Source: Homalodisca vitripennis (Eukaryota > Arthropoda > Insecta > Hemiptera > Cicadellidae). From it: 64,000 nt of DNA. The notes beneath the pieces are model-generated. The model searched no databases. It saw nothing but the letters and a program-made list of their open reading frames with translations, and was not told the DNA's origin. Both the position numbers and the translations under genes were made by a program. Location of the stretch: NCBI RefSeq assembly GCF_021130785.1, contig NC_060208.1:54354501-54418500 (forward strand), read 5' to 3'. Shown here one piece after another: positions 1 to 11,300 of the stretch (position 1 is the first letter of the stretch; every line of letters begins with the position of its first letter).

Positions 1-1400
1 AAATCTTCAGATAATACTGAAATCTAAAAACATGAAAATCACTGACTGGTGTATTCAACAAGGATGGCTTAACAAGTTAAATGAAGGTTAAAATTGCAAC
101 GTCCATTTGTCGTACTATCAGAAAGTCTTACTAGAACATTTTTCCATCTATGATAACCTAAATAATTTTGATGAATTTTCCGAAGAACAAAATGTTGGTT
201 CATGTCACGGTTTTTATGACTAATAGAGGAAGAAAAATATTTTACTACTTTAGCTGCGTGGTGATTTTTTTCATACCTTTAATCAACAGTTTCTGGAATG
301 ACATAGTCTATTGATATATAGACAATCATCATAACACGAATATATGGTATTAAAAAACATTCCGTTTCTCTGTCACACGAATACTGTAAAAGTTCATATT
401 CTTATCTTCGACATTTTATTGGGTCTGTTACAATAGCACAAAGTTAGCCTACTATTTAAATGCCTGTTATTTCTTGTGGTAATAAAAATACGTTTTATTC
501 TTTTATTTTATTTCTGTTCTTATTCTATTCTTATTATTTTATAAAGACTATGTTCAAGAGCTGTGACTTTGGAATTAATATAAAAAGTGAAAAAAGTTTT
601 CGAGAGAAGGTGTCCGTGCTTTTTAAATAAATAAGTTCTCGAATCTCAGACCTAGTATTCTATTTTTATTAAAAACATGTTTGAAAATTTCCAAATCATG
701 TTTTAAAATTGTAGTTTTTTTGCATTTTTGGCTTGAGGCAAAACATGTGGAAGCATGTTTTCCATTAACTCCAATGGGTAACATGCATGGTAACATTATC
801 TCCAATACCACTAGGTTCAGCTGAAAATAAATTATAAATACGGCGGTTATCATGATTATAAATAAGCTTTAATGTAGCATGAAAATTTATATAGATATTT
901 CAACGTCAACAGTCTGTCTCAACGTAATTTGCATTAACCAGGTTTCTATAAACCCCAAATACCAGGCACTTCAAATCTCGTAAGAGGTACAAATTATATT
1001 TATTTTATAATTGTAATTCAGCTTTGAAATATATTACTTAATTCAAAACTGCTGTGTTTCCTTCATTACACCTTTGGTACGTGTAATAAAGACTGTAATT
1101 GCTATTGTATTGGGAAATGCCAGGTAATAATTAATTACATACATTTTATGAGATGTGTTTATTGAGAGTTAATATGTACATTTAGGGGAACATATTCAAT
1201 AGTAGTGAGTACACACGTGTGGATGAAAAAAGACAGTGAGTAACAAATTCACGCAAAATATGTGTTGAAGGGTTCGTGCTGGGTATTGAAAGACAGATAA
1301 GGGCATACATAGTGTGAAGGATAGTCAGAGGGAGAGAGAGTGCGTGATTGTGAATACTCTTGTGGAAGACAGGACAAGACTGTTATTAAAAAATTAATCA
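1..1400. other. AT-rich flank, no gene recognised
   Basis: I see no convincing exon here; short open frames lack codon structure or splice signals. A minus-strand AATAAA (plus TTTATT at 1158-1163) lies about 255 bases past the gene A stop and could be its old poly(A) signal. Confidence 0.5.
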
Positions 1401-1415
1401 GTTATTTCAGAACAT

Positions 1416-2688
1416 TCAATGGCATTTGGAACTGGAACCATAACTGACTTCTTCTTCTTGCGATTCCTCAGTGGTCTGAACCTTCTTTGAAGACTTCTTT
1501 GACGATTTGAAGAACACTTGAAGGCAGGCGAGTTTAGCCTTCCTAGCTCCCTCACTTTCTTCCGAATTGTTTTCAGACTCTACCTTCTTCTTCAGTTCTG
1601 CTTCACTACTTAACCCCGCTAACGCATTTGCAGGCGTCCAATTTCTGCAGATACTCCTTGTTGTACCAACACTGATAGTCCGAGAAGGTCTTCTGCACCA
1701 ATTTTACCCTCTTCCAGAAGTTTTCTTCTGACTCTCCGGTGCACTTCGTGAAGACTCTCTTCAGATAGACTTCTTCAGATTCCGATTGCTCCTTCCTGTA
1801 ATAAGTTTCGTAGAAAGACTTGACGTACGAGTAGTACTGATCCTCGTACCAGAGTGGCAATGAAAGGGAAGACGATGTGAAGGATATATATCCTTCTAGC
1901 ACAGTTCAGATCCGACTCAAAACTCTCTTTGGTTACTAAACGCTGATAGTACTGTTCCTCAGTTTCTGTTGACTTCTTAGTGTACACAAGAGAATAGTAC
2001 TGCCTAGTCTCGCTCAGGTACTTTTCATTGTACCATACGTCCAAGTCGGTGAAGACACTGCGTACCTGAGTGATCCTCTCTATGTACTCCTCATCGGTGG
2101 AAACTGTTTTGGTGCAGATTCTCTTAAAATAAGAACTGTCGTCTTCATTGCTCTTCCTACGGTAATTTGGCTTGGACCCACTTTCTCACGTTTTTCTTCT
2201 CGCTCTTTTCTTCCTGGATTCAATTTTCTTAACGTTCTCGTTGTGAGTTTTTTCTCTTTCTTCTACTTTTTTCACATTTCTCTCGTGTTCTTCCTCTCGT
2301 TGTTTATTTTCTTTTCATTCTCAGCATGTTGTCTTTTCTGTTCTTCCACCTTCTTTACATTTTCTTGGTGCTCCTTTTTCTCTCCGTTTGATTTTTATCC
2401 TCGTTTCTTTTGTGCTCTTCCTCCCTTTCTTTTATTTTCTTCTCATTCTCAGCGTGTTCTTTCTTTTGTTTTTCTACTTTTTTCACATTTTTCTCGTGTT
2501 CTTCTTCCCTCTGTTTTATCTTTTTCACATTTTTTCTCGTGTTCTTCTTCTCTCTGTTTTATCTTTTTCTCATTTTCAGCCCTTTCTGCTTTCTTTTTAT
2601 CTTTGCAACTATTTGACTTTTTTCTTAGAACCACAAGATCCTTCGCTTTTCTTTGACTGCTTCTTTCTTCCTTCTTCTTCTTCTTTTC
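1416..2688 (-). pseudogene. Gene A exon 4: Lys/Glu-rich stretch, then ESDE/WY repeats and tail
   Basis: The acceptor (TTTATTTTAG) lies just above 2688. The first part, to about 2190, is Lys/Glu-rich. About three 61-residue-type units follow, with the hallmark pieces VWYNEKY, TETEEQYYQRLVTK, LPLWYEDQYY and ESEEVYLKRV. One frame covers 2175 to about 1895 and a second runs from about 1890 to 1606. A third gives a Ser/Lys/Glu-rich tail ending SSSKCH before TGA at 1418-1416. A cysteine at or near the C-terminus is also seen in module C (RGVC) and gene B (NKSC). An in-frame TGA near 2190 separates the Lys/Glu part from the repeats. Confidence 0.7.
2190..2688 (-). repeat. Lys/Glu-rich internal repeats (about 40 residues) in gene A
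   Basis: The plus strand reads as a C/T-rich stretch. On the minus strand it encodes a charged, coiled-coil-like sequence in which AENEKKI recurs three times, each followed by REEEHE-type and NVKKVE-type segments. The copies fall into different frames because of small indels. Genes B and C have Lys/Glu linkers but not this repeat array. Confidence 0.6.
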
Positions 2689-3207
2689 CTAAAATAAACA
2701 GTTTTTCAATCAGCAATTTATCTCGATTTCAGATATAGTATAGAAATATTTACAGTTTGATAAACTAAATTTGTATATTCCAAAATTTAAAATGTATGCT
2801 AGTATTACATAAAACTAATTCCTCATAAATACCGCCTACCTTACCATGTTACCAATTTACTGGGCTGCGCTAAGCAATGGTTTTATTTTTAAGATATTTG
2901 GAATATTTTTGTAAATTAGTTCTTCTGATTTTTTAAATTTCACTATAATTCGCAGGTGGTGGATACGGGATAACATACAATGACAGGTCTTCACAGGTCT
3001 GCACTGAATATTGACAGTGTAAAGATTGGATTAATCCTTAATATTTTAGTATTTTACTTACTGTTTTTCCGTTACAAATATTGAATAGGTGAAAGATAAC
3101 ATCGGAGGCAACTTTTAACCATTCAAAGCGAACACTACCGTACAACATGTGTATGGAACGAAATCTAAAGTAATTCAAATACGAATAAAACTAATTAGTT
3201 CACTTAC

Positions 3208-3664
3208 TTCCTTATTACCCACACGATCTGGACTTTATTTTGCCAATCAATGAAAACCCTTTCTTTGATTTCCCCTCTATTTTAACCTTACTCCAATCGA
3301 TCTTCTTCACGAACTTCTTCAGAAGTTCACATTTGCATGTATAAGTTTCTTCAGATTCGTCTTTCCTGGTGAGGACACGCTCAAAGTATTCTTCATCGTT
3401 TTCATTACTCTGCTTAGCAAACTTATACTCGTAGTATTTCTGCAAGTAATCTTGTCGTTTGATGTTTACTCGACAGTCAAGGTTTTTTGTATACGCTGCC
3501 GAAAATGACATCGATCCTCTTCACGTAAGCCGTTTTATCCTCATTGCTGTACTGAGTGAATACGCTTTTGTAAAACTTTGTCACACTGCATTCAGAAGAG
3601 CTCTCTACAGTGAAAAACACGCTTGTAGTAGGTGACATCATTCTCTCCGCAGTTTTCTTGCTGG
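3208..3664 (-). pseudogene. Gene A exon 3: combined ESDE domain, frame broken
   Basis: The exon runs from acceptor TTTCTAG to donor GGAA|GTAAGT. Three frames together cover the domain: one with NCGENDVTYYKRVFH, one with YSNEDKTAYVKRIDVIFGSV, and one with NDEEYFERVLTRK, WSKVKIEGKSKKGF and KSRSCG then TAA. The order and most key residues match the 17,928-17,467 exon of module C, including the closing W-x-x-V-x-I-(E/D)-x(2-3)-S-x-x-G-F block. The exon is 457 bases against 462 in module C. The stop after KSRSCG lies where module C has its splice donor. Confidence 0.75.
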
Positions 3665-3807
3665 CTAGAAACATTTAAGAAACAGTTAAATGTTGAAATA
3701 TATTAACCGAGATTGTAATGATCATCACTTTATGTTCCGGTTAGATGAATTTAAAAACAGACTTTTCTGTCTCAAAATAGGATACTTCAGAAGAAACAGG
3801 AACTTAC

Positions 3808-3862
3808 CAACTCCTTTTTGGATGAACATTCACACGGTGCTCCAAAGCTGCTTGGTAAACAC
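3808..3862 (-). pseudogene. Gene A exon 2: CxC mini-exon
   Basis: The exon lies between acceptor CTTTCAG and donor TTG|GTAAGT. One frame reads CLPSSFGAPCECSSKKEL, clearly related to gene B exon 2 (LPESSGAPACGCGKK). It is 55 bases long rather than 54, so the phase-0 frame from the signal exon is lost and meets TGA. Its position right after the signal peptide suggests a Cys-containing N-terminus of the mature protein. Confidence 0.75.
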
Positions 3863-4039
3863 CTGAAAGCCAAAATTACGTTAAATTGTGAGATGTAGTT
3901 TGAAATTGAGAACGAGCAGGATGGTTGAAAATCAGCTGTCAAATATATATTAAACAAGTGTAATAATATGTAAAAATAATTTAAAAGTCATTAACTATAT
4001 ATATTATTTTGTTACAATAATTGAATTGTACAAAAAAGT

Positions 4040-4131
4040 CTTATTGCAGTACACATATTTTACAAAAATCGTTTCAAGATTTTCTTGTAGATTGAGTTGA
4101 GAAGCTTCATTGGGTCTTTCTCTATTGAATT

Positions 4132-4132
<1 letters not shown>
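4040..4132 (-). pseudogene. Terminal-exon copy 1 (amphipathic basic tail, AATAAG)
   Basis: On the minus strand the frame reads KDPMKLLNSIYKKILKRFL and ends at TAA (4062-4060), followed by AATAAG (4045-4040). About 110 bases match a second copy at 6,405-6,500. Conservation through the stop and the poly(A)-type signal suggests a duplicated last exon rather than chance. The tail is rich in Lys, Leu and Ile and could form an amphipathic helix. A (TA)n tract lies just upstream, so the 5' splice context is lost. It sits in intron 1 of gene A and might belong to a short product using that signal exon; this is inference. Confidence 0.45.
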
Positions 4133-4136
<4 letters not shown>

Positions 4137-4163
<27 letters not shown>

Positions 4164-4186
4164 AGATATATATATATATATATATA
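4137..4186. repeat. (TA)n microsatellite
   Basis: Two runs of TA dinucleotides are separated by a short AAGA interruption. Confidence 0.9.
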
Positions 4187-4189
4187 CAT

Positions 4190-5690
4190 GAACATTGAGA
4201 TATTAAAAACATTCATGGTTCATGGTTAAAACGGAAATACAGGGTTTTTTAAAAGAATTCACCCTTATTGTGTCGGGGTTTTTGACAGCAGCTTCTCATT
4301 ACTATCAGTCAAAGCTGTTAGCTCTCTATGGGTTATACAAGAATAGTTTACTAGTAGTGCTACATATTTTTAATTCCTAAACAGTTCTTCCGATTTAGTT
4401 GGATGAAGTAGGTAAAGTTCGTTATCGCTCAGATATGAATATGGTTTATTTCATAAATGCAGAATTCCAAATACACCCATAAAAATTATCTGAGTTCAAA
4501 AAAAAATCAGATCACAACAAATACCAGACTTGTATTTGTTTGAAGCTTGAACCACACGATGTGTTGTAACATTTCATCCAGATTTTCTTTTCCCCATTTC
4601 TTGGCGATTGCAAAATTTGTATGGGATGTACACGTAATCGATATCCCTTTGATATAAAAAAAACATTTCTAACAAAGGTTTAGGAAATGTTTCATGCACT
4701 CCTTGTTTTATATTTTCTCTATGTCCATAAATAACTGTGTTGTTTGATGAAAACAATTGAACGCCTCCCATTTTGGAAATTGCGTACCAAACTGAACTTA
4801 GCTAAGATACATACAATATACATTTCTGTCCCAATACCAATTTAGTTGAGGGTTTTGTGGTACAGTTTATACACAAGCTGCGATATATTATAAATTGTAT
4901 TGCTACTTCGTAGGACTTGATAAAATATGGCTCGAAAACAGCCCGATAAAACGGAATTTTTTTCTCTAAATAATAAATTTTTGCCTTATAATTCTTTTTA
5001 AAATGGGCAATGGGGAAGAGGCATTAAGCCAAGCCAAATGATATACTCCGCTGTTCTGAAACTGTTAGAATCCAATTATAAATAATAATAAAACATTTAT
5101 TAAATAATTCGAGTTATTCTATTCTTTATAACAGTGAATGCTACAATACAAGTCAAATGTTTTCATAATATATTGATTTGACAGTTTTAAAAAATGTATT
5201 GCACTGCAAATTAGTTAAAGAAGATAAATTCTGCATATATTTTAATTCTTTTTCCTACATATGTATGTATATTGATAATTATGAATGTACAGTTTGAATA
5301 TTGTAATAAACATATTAAAATCGTACATTAAACTTAAATAACAAATTTTAGTTTAATAGTTTTTAACTTATTTTTTGAAATGGTTTAAGGCATTTCTTAT
5401 AATATGCTGGGAATACTGTATCCTTTAAGATAAAAATGTTCCTTTTCATTACTTTTATAGGTTCAACTATAAAGTTTACATCTAAAAATGCGGTTTGCAT
5501 GTTATATTTATTCTGGCAAGCATGATAAATAAAATGTGGCATGGACGCAGTTTTGAAGAACTAACGTGTAACCTTAAGATTTTTAAAATTATGGAAATAT
5601 AATACACATAAATAGATTAGTTTCTAGTAATAACAACACTAATAGAATATTCAAATTATTAAACTGATTACTCTATTCTGGATAATAATT
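4190..5690. other. Gene A intron 1, no gene recognised
   Basis: AT-rich intronic sequence between the signal-peptide exon and the CxC exon of gene A. Apart from the terminal-exon copy near 4.1 kb I see no exon, RNA gene or transposon. Confidence 0.5.
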
Positions 5691-5817
5691 AAATTTGTTG
5701 TACTCAAGGAATATTTTAAACGATGGTGTCTTTTACATCTTTAAATGTTTATGTCCCTGTAAAATGATCATTTTGAATAAATATTGTTATTCAGACAAAT
5801 ATGTAAAACACTCTTAC

Positions 5818-5865
5818 AAGCAGTACTCCAAAGGCCACGGCCACCAGCAAGAGAGCAGGCTTCAT
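5818..5865 (-). CDS. Gene A exon 1: signal-peptide exon
   Basis: Sixteen codons, MKPALLLVAVAFGVLL, end exactly at donor CTT|GTAAGAG. This is a textbook signal-peptide core: one Lys, then a hydrophobic run. Length, phase and the ending V-L-L match gene B exon 1, although the rest of the sequence differs. A TATA box lies 34-40 bases upstream of the ATG. The exon is intact even though the rest of gene A is damaged, so it might still serve a short transcript. Confidence 0.75.
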
Positions 5866-5898
5866 GTCGACCAGCTGATGAAGTAGGCTTTGGTTGAC

Positions 5899-5905
5899 TT
5901 TTATA
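5899..5905 (-). promoter_or_regulatory. TATA box of gene A
   Basis: TATAAAA on the minus strand, 40 bases before the ATG. Gene B has TATATAT 39 bases before its ATG. Such short spacing implies a 5' leader of only about ten bases. Confidence 0.6.
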
Positions 5906-6404
5906 CGTTCATGCCCATCTGTTCATTACACTAGTCATCCTTCAAACCTCGTTACTATAATGTTTAGTTATCCGTAGTGATGAGGTTTACATACGTTTAA
6001 GGTCCTGTTGTTGTTTGTGCAATAGATATGTTTTTAAACACACTGTTTTAATGGAAAAGAACCAATTGTTATACAATGTTGCCGCATAGGCACAAATAAT
6101 AAGCTTTAAATTCTAAACTATAAATATGTCAATATCTACAACAAGGCATTAAGAAGCGTGGCCCCTCATTATCGCGGTCGTGTGCTAATGTATAACTGTA
6201 AAATGGTTATTTTTTACCAATAAAATTACTATAACATAATTAAAACTGTAAATATACTCATTCTCAATCGACAGAAGTGCTAAATGATTTAGTCGACTTG
6301 GCCTGTTGTACTTCTCTGCCAGGTTTTTAAGGAGTAGCCTAACGCAATCGGCTGAAAAAATCTTTCAGTCGTAGACACAGTTACTGGAATTGTACAAAAA
6401 AGTT

Positions 6405-6500
6405 TTTATTGCAGTACACAAATTTACAAAAATCGTTTGAAGATTTTATCGTAGATCGAGTTGAGAAGGTTCATTGGGTCTTTCTCCGATTGGTATTCTG
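6405..6500 (-). CDS. Terminal-exon copy 2 (amphipathic basic tail, AATAAA)
   Basis: The minus frame reads SEKDPMNLLNSIYDKIFKRF, then Leu and TAA (6426-6424), with AATAAA at 6410-6405. It is a diverged direct copy of the block at 4.04-4.13 kb. Possible acceptors (ATTAAG, ATACAG) lie within 50 bases upstream. Upstream exons were not found. Differences from copy 1 are mostly single substitutions that keep the frame. It is probably the last exon of a small secreted-peptide gene or an alternative last exon of this family, but the function is unknown. Confidence 0.45.
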
Positions 6501-6529
6501 TATTGTGAACGGTCTTAATATGAACAATT

Positions 6530-7375
6530 TATTCAGCTAAGCTGTCTGAATCTATAAAGTCTGAAGGATACCCTAGATATAAGATCGTTTGTTTTTACTT
6601 TAAGTACCTCCATTTTCCAAGTCACAAATGAAATAGATGGCGAAAAAGTTTCCCATGTTTGCTCACGACTTACAAATTTGGTTTTTAAATCAGCCATAAT
6701 GAAATCCAAAAACAGAAAAAACAACTGAAGATTTGAATGCATTGAATGCCTCTAGCTGAAGTTATTCAGGTTCAGGCATCTTTTCATCGGGGGTTCCTTT
6801 TTAACAACAAACTTAGTTGGAATGCCTACTACCCCTGGCAACTACTTTTGCTTCATTGAAGGTGTTTTTCCCATGAATCTCGTAGGACCTGCATCTCATT
6901 CAGTAAATCTTTAATTAGTGTGAAATGATGCTATTTCCTGTCTGTTTATCAGTAATTACTCCAGACCAAGAACCAGGATCGTTTAAAATGAAAGTGTTGC
7001 TGTCGTGTGGGCTCATACACTGATCATCGTTATTTTTTGTTTTCCTCTGCAACTAGTTGTTAATGTTCAGAATCCACAGCATCTTTCTTGTTTGTATTCC
7101 TTTGAAATGGATTGATATAAAGAGCACAATGTTCGGCTATCTAAGGCTATTGTAGATTGATATTTGAGACTGGAACGTTGTTGTTTTCCATGACTGGAAA
7201 AACTTTTTAACAGTCTGACGACCTTTTAGATACTTTGTTCAATATTTCTTTTTGGAGTGTTCTTTTTAATGCCCCAGATTGTGTTTATAGCTGGACTGTA
7301 ATAATTATCTGTAAGAATACAAACCAGCTATAACATAGTTTTACTTTTAATTTTTTAATTTACTAATTCTGGTTG
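6530..7375. other. Intergenic, no gene recognised
   Basis: AT-rich sequence upstream of the terminal-exon copy. The open frames here lack splice signals or family resemblance, and I cannot place a matching signal-peptide exon. Confidence 0.45.
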
Positions 7376-7377
7376 TA

Positions 7378-8324
7378 CGAGGTCCGACAAAAAGTAATGG
7401 GGACTGATTTTCTTTGCAAGATGTGGCAACCCTGCAGGCTTGCATAGGTACAATATCTTTAAGCTTGATCTATAAGCTACTTCTAGTCCAAGCGGCACAT
7501 CGATGCAACTGCTTAGTCGTGAGTTTTGCTGTAATAAGTTAACACATGTTTGTGTCTCTCGTCACGGAAATGGAACCGCATAATATTGCGCAACGGTATG
7601 CAATTTTTTTTTTGCGTTACATTGGGTGAAACGCAACAAAGATTTGTGGTAAGCTTTCGGAAGGCTTTTGGAGAGAAGTCAAGAGCTCAACTTTTTCGTT
7701 GGCATAAGACGTATAGTAAGGCAGAACGAATTTAGAAGATGAAGACCGCAGTGGACGACCATCAAGCTCACGGAGACGGATGTCAACTTGACGAGGGTGC
7801 GTGAACTCGTACGATCTGATCGAAGATTTGTCCGTTGAAAATGATTGCAGAAGAACTGGACATCGATAAACTGTTCGTCTAGTAATGACTTTATAAAAGA
7901 GTTCCTTCGTGTCCGTGCTAAACATTGCTGATAATTAGACTCTGCATCACGATAATGGCCCACCCCATACTGCTCTGTAAGTACAGATATATTTAACCTC
8001 AAAACAAATTTCAGTATTACCACAGCCACCTTATTCACAAGATATCGCTCCGTGCGATTTTTTTCTATTTCAAGAGCCAAAACGGCGGTGAAGGGACACC
8101 ATTTTCAAACAACACAAGATGTCCAAAAAAGCTGTGACGAGGGTCTTGGAGGATATTACAGAAAGATGAGTTCCAGAAATGTTACAATCAATGGCAGAAG
8201 CGCTGGAAAAAGTGTGTGCAACCAGGAGGAAACTACTTTCAAGGAGACAACACTCAACTTGACTATAACGATAAGCAAAAAAAATTTTTTCATATCAGTC
8301 TCATTACTTTATTGTCGCACTTGC
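7378..8324 (+). mobile_element. Internally deleted mariner element
   Basis: Terminal inverted repeats of about 30 bases (left GAGGTCCGACAAAAAGTAAT; the right end is its imperfect reverse complement) are flanked by TA duplications at 7376-7377 and 8325-8326. Broken frames match mariner transposase: an N-terminal helix-turn-helix with LFRWHKTYSK and SGRPSSS, then HHDNGPPHTALS, PYSQDIAPCDFFLF and GHHFQTTQD. The central region is shortened and many stops are present. At 947 bp against about 1.3 kb for a full mariner, it is dead. Confidence 0.85.
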
Positions 8325-8326
8325 TA

Positions 8327-11300
8327 AATACATCTCAGCAGTAACGCTCCAGTTGATGGAAAAAGGTTCAGTAGACTGCCCTCCCATAACAACAAGCCGT
8401 GCATTGATTTTTCCAGATTGTTGTGTGTTTTTACCGCATGCAATTAAGGTTTACATTTCTCCATAGTTGCGAATAATTCGTAATATTGTGTCTATTACAC
8501 ATATAAATTGCTTTGTAACAGAAAACAGTATGATCTAATGAAGTTGTCATATTATCAATTTTGCTCATCAATTCATCACACAATACTCTAACGTTCGATC
8601 GACGTCATCCTCTGGAGAGGTCTTGACCTCTGGCAGGTTTCTGCCGCTATAAATCCCAATCACTCGCAATTTCAATCCTTAACATTTGTGTATGTGCTAT
8701 TTTATATTTAGAGCTCCTCCTTTTTATGTTGTGAAAGTTTTTAAAACATTATTTGATGTTTCCTAAATTATTTTTGGCCTATTTTATGCAACCAATATTC
8801 TCGTACTTATACATTAAAAGGACTAGAAAGACACACATTCGTTTCATAGGAAAACATTTTTAATCTACATTTAAGCCCCTTTGGTCCAATATAGATGTAC
8901 AATAACTATATTTGGTTAAGAAGGACGTATTTCATAAAATACTCATACCAATATATAGCGAAAATTCACATATTCATAGAACGTTCATGGTAGTGTTTAC
9001 AGAAAACGATTTGTTTCAAGGAAACACGCTCTTATGGTTCCGAAGAAGCGTGTTTTTGTTCGTTCTATGTGACATAAATATATTTTTTTAATAAAATGCA
9101 TTCGTTTAGATTATTTACATAGAAAATGTTTAAGACCTTTTATTTCTTTTTTTGTGGCTCAAAATATTTCGTATTATAATTTGCATTATTATTTATATCA
9201 AGAAAAGCATCATGTCAATTCTACAAATTTTTGTTGCATTACATGTAGAATTCTTAAGACATCGTTGGGCATTATCTTGTCTCTCGACTTCGTCCTCTTG
9301 GCTCAATGTTTAGAACTATTAACTAACCTGGACTTTGCAATTTAACTTGAATTGGATCCATACCTATTTTTCGTAAAGAAATAGATTGAGAATTGTTTAG
9401 ATTAAATAGATTAGATATCTATCTCATAAATTGAAAATATAGATTTCATTAGCTCCGTCTAGAGCTGCTATCAATCAATACATTTGAAATAAGCAGTTAA
9501 AAAAGACTGTACGTTACCCTACGTCTGAGGAGTGTCTCAGGGATGTACGAGTATACGGTAAGCACTCGGGTTTCACTTAATGCATTTCAATGCTATACTC
9601 AATATTTCTACTTGCTGAAAATTCTACAGAAACTATCTACTAGCCTGTGTACACATCACTAAACATAGACTATAAAAGTATCGTAACTCAAATAATGTGA
9701 TGTCAACATTAACTTGAACAACAGGAATCAATCAACATTGACAAGGAACATTTTCTGGAAATTGAACATTGACCAAGTGGGACCAGCACTTTTTACAATC
9801 TTGATCAGATATTGGACCAGCCTCTTATTCATAACGTATGAACTTAGTATATCGGCAATTTTAAAAATTAATGTAACCAATTATTTTGACATATTTTCAA
9901 AATAATTGTATTCTACAGTTAAATTCCTTGAAAAGATAATATAAAAAATCTAAGATTCCCTAACACTATTTGTGATATATTTTGTTACTCTGTGTAAAAG
10001 TACATTTCATAAAGTCTAACTATTAGAGCAAAAAGACATTTTTCTAATAAATTTAACATCTAACATTTTAACACAAACAATAAAACTAAAAATATTAATG
10101 CCTCAATATTAAATAATTTTTTTAATAGAGGAAAATTGTTTTTAATTGTAAAATTATTATAAACAGAAAGCACAAATTGTACTCCTATGTAGGCCTACAC
10201 TAACTCGTAATAACCATACCATCTGTATAGCTATCTAATTTACAAAGTTATAAAAGTTAATGGTAAAATTAATACGTAATTTTTACAACTTAAATAACAT
10301 TTAAGAAGAAATTTATTTAATAATCCATCTCAAGTAGTATTTAAAAAACCTCAACACTAAAATAGTTTTTTTTTACTATTAGTAAGTTCTATACTACCCC
10401 CGAAATGAACTAACAAACAAATTTAACAAATCTTTTGGCTGTGATCCTTGTTGAAAACTGTGTTGCAATACTTGTGTTATTTATGAATAACATTTTAAAA
10501 ATCACTAGCAGTGCAACGTTATTAATTAGTTTTCGTATAAACATACGCCAAAAGACTATATTGGGGACATAATACCCGATTCCACATTAGAATGAATTAA
10601 ATTCGGAGCGGTACAAATTTTAAAATTAAATAATCCTATTATGACCTTGCTATGGAACACAACTTTTCTTTGAAATACAGTAATTTAAAATTCAATTGAA
10701 CTTATAATTAATTATTTAGTAGTAGCTCATGGGTTACCAACTAAGTTTCCTGATGGGTTCACATGTGGACAGTTATGTTTTAAATATTTTCTTTAAATTA
10801 ACTCATAAAATTCCATTATTAATTAGTAAACTGAATTATTTGAGTAAATATATTGTTCCATGAAAAAAGGGAAACTATGTAATTCTAAATAAATTTAATG
10901 AACATGTAATTTTTGTCCTTCTTGTAGAAACATATAGAAATAAATGTTTCTGTTGAAAGTCTATATGTTTCCATTTTTTCTACTGACAGTCGTTCAGATG
11001 AAATACACAGTTTTTTTATTATCGTTGTTGGTGTAAATTTCTGACTGTATTTGTAATTGTATTTATATTTATGAGTTTACATATTACAAGGCATCTTGAT
11101 ACATACTTTTTCTACTTTTGCCTTCGCGATTGGTATACTCTTGTCCAGAGTTGTGTTTTATTTTTCTCTTCTTTTCAGCCAAGTTCTCACTTACTTTCTG
11201 TTTTTGTCTTGTAAGCATCGGTGTATGTTGAGCTTGTACATTATCGTTAGGCCTAACATTCTCTTTATTACAGAAGGAGTTATTTCAAACTGTTCATTAG

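Larger units (their letters stand above)
1416..5865 (-). pseudogene. Gene A: decayed paralogue of the secreted repeat-protein family
   Basis: Four exons are laid out as in gene B and module C: signal peptide (5865-5818), CxC exon (3862-3808), combined ESDE domain (3664-3208) and a long Lys/Glu plus repeat exon (2688-1416). GT-AG signals are present at every junction. The reading frame is broken in the last three exons: a one-base excess in the CxC exon, two shifts in the domain exon, and several shifts plus an in-frame TGA in the last exon. Homology to genes B and C continues across each break in another frame. Nearby genes B and C have no frameshift in about 4.9 kb of coding sequence, so decay is likelier than poor sequence. 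Assembly indels remain possible, mainly in the homopolymer-rich part. No function can be assigned. Confidence 0.75.

Noticed and set aside
2243..2738. Plus-strand Phe/Ser-rich open frames
   Set aside because: They are the antisense of the Lys/Glu-rich exon of gene A.
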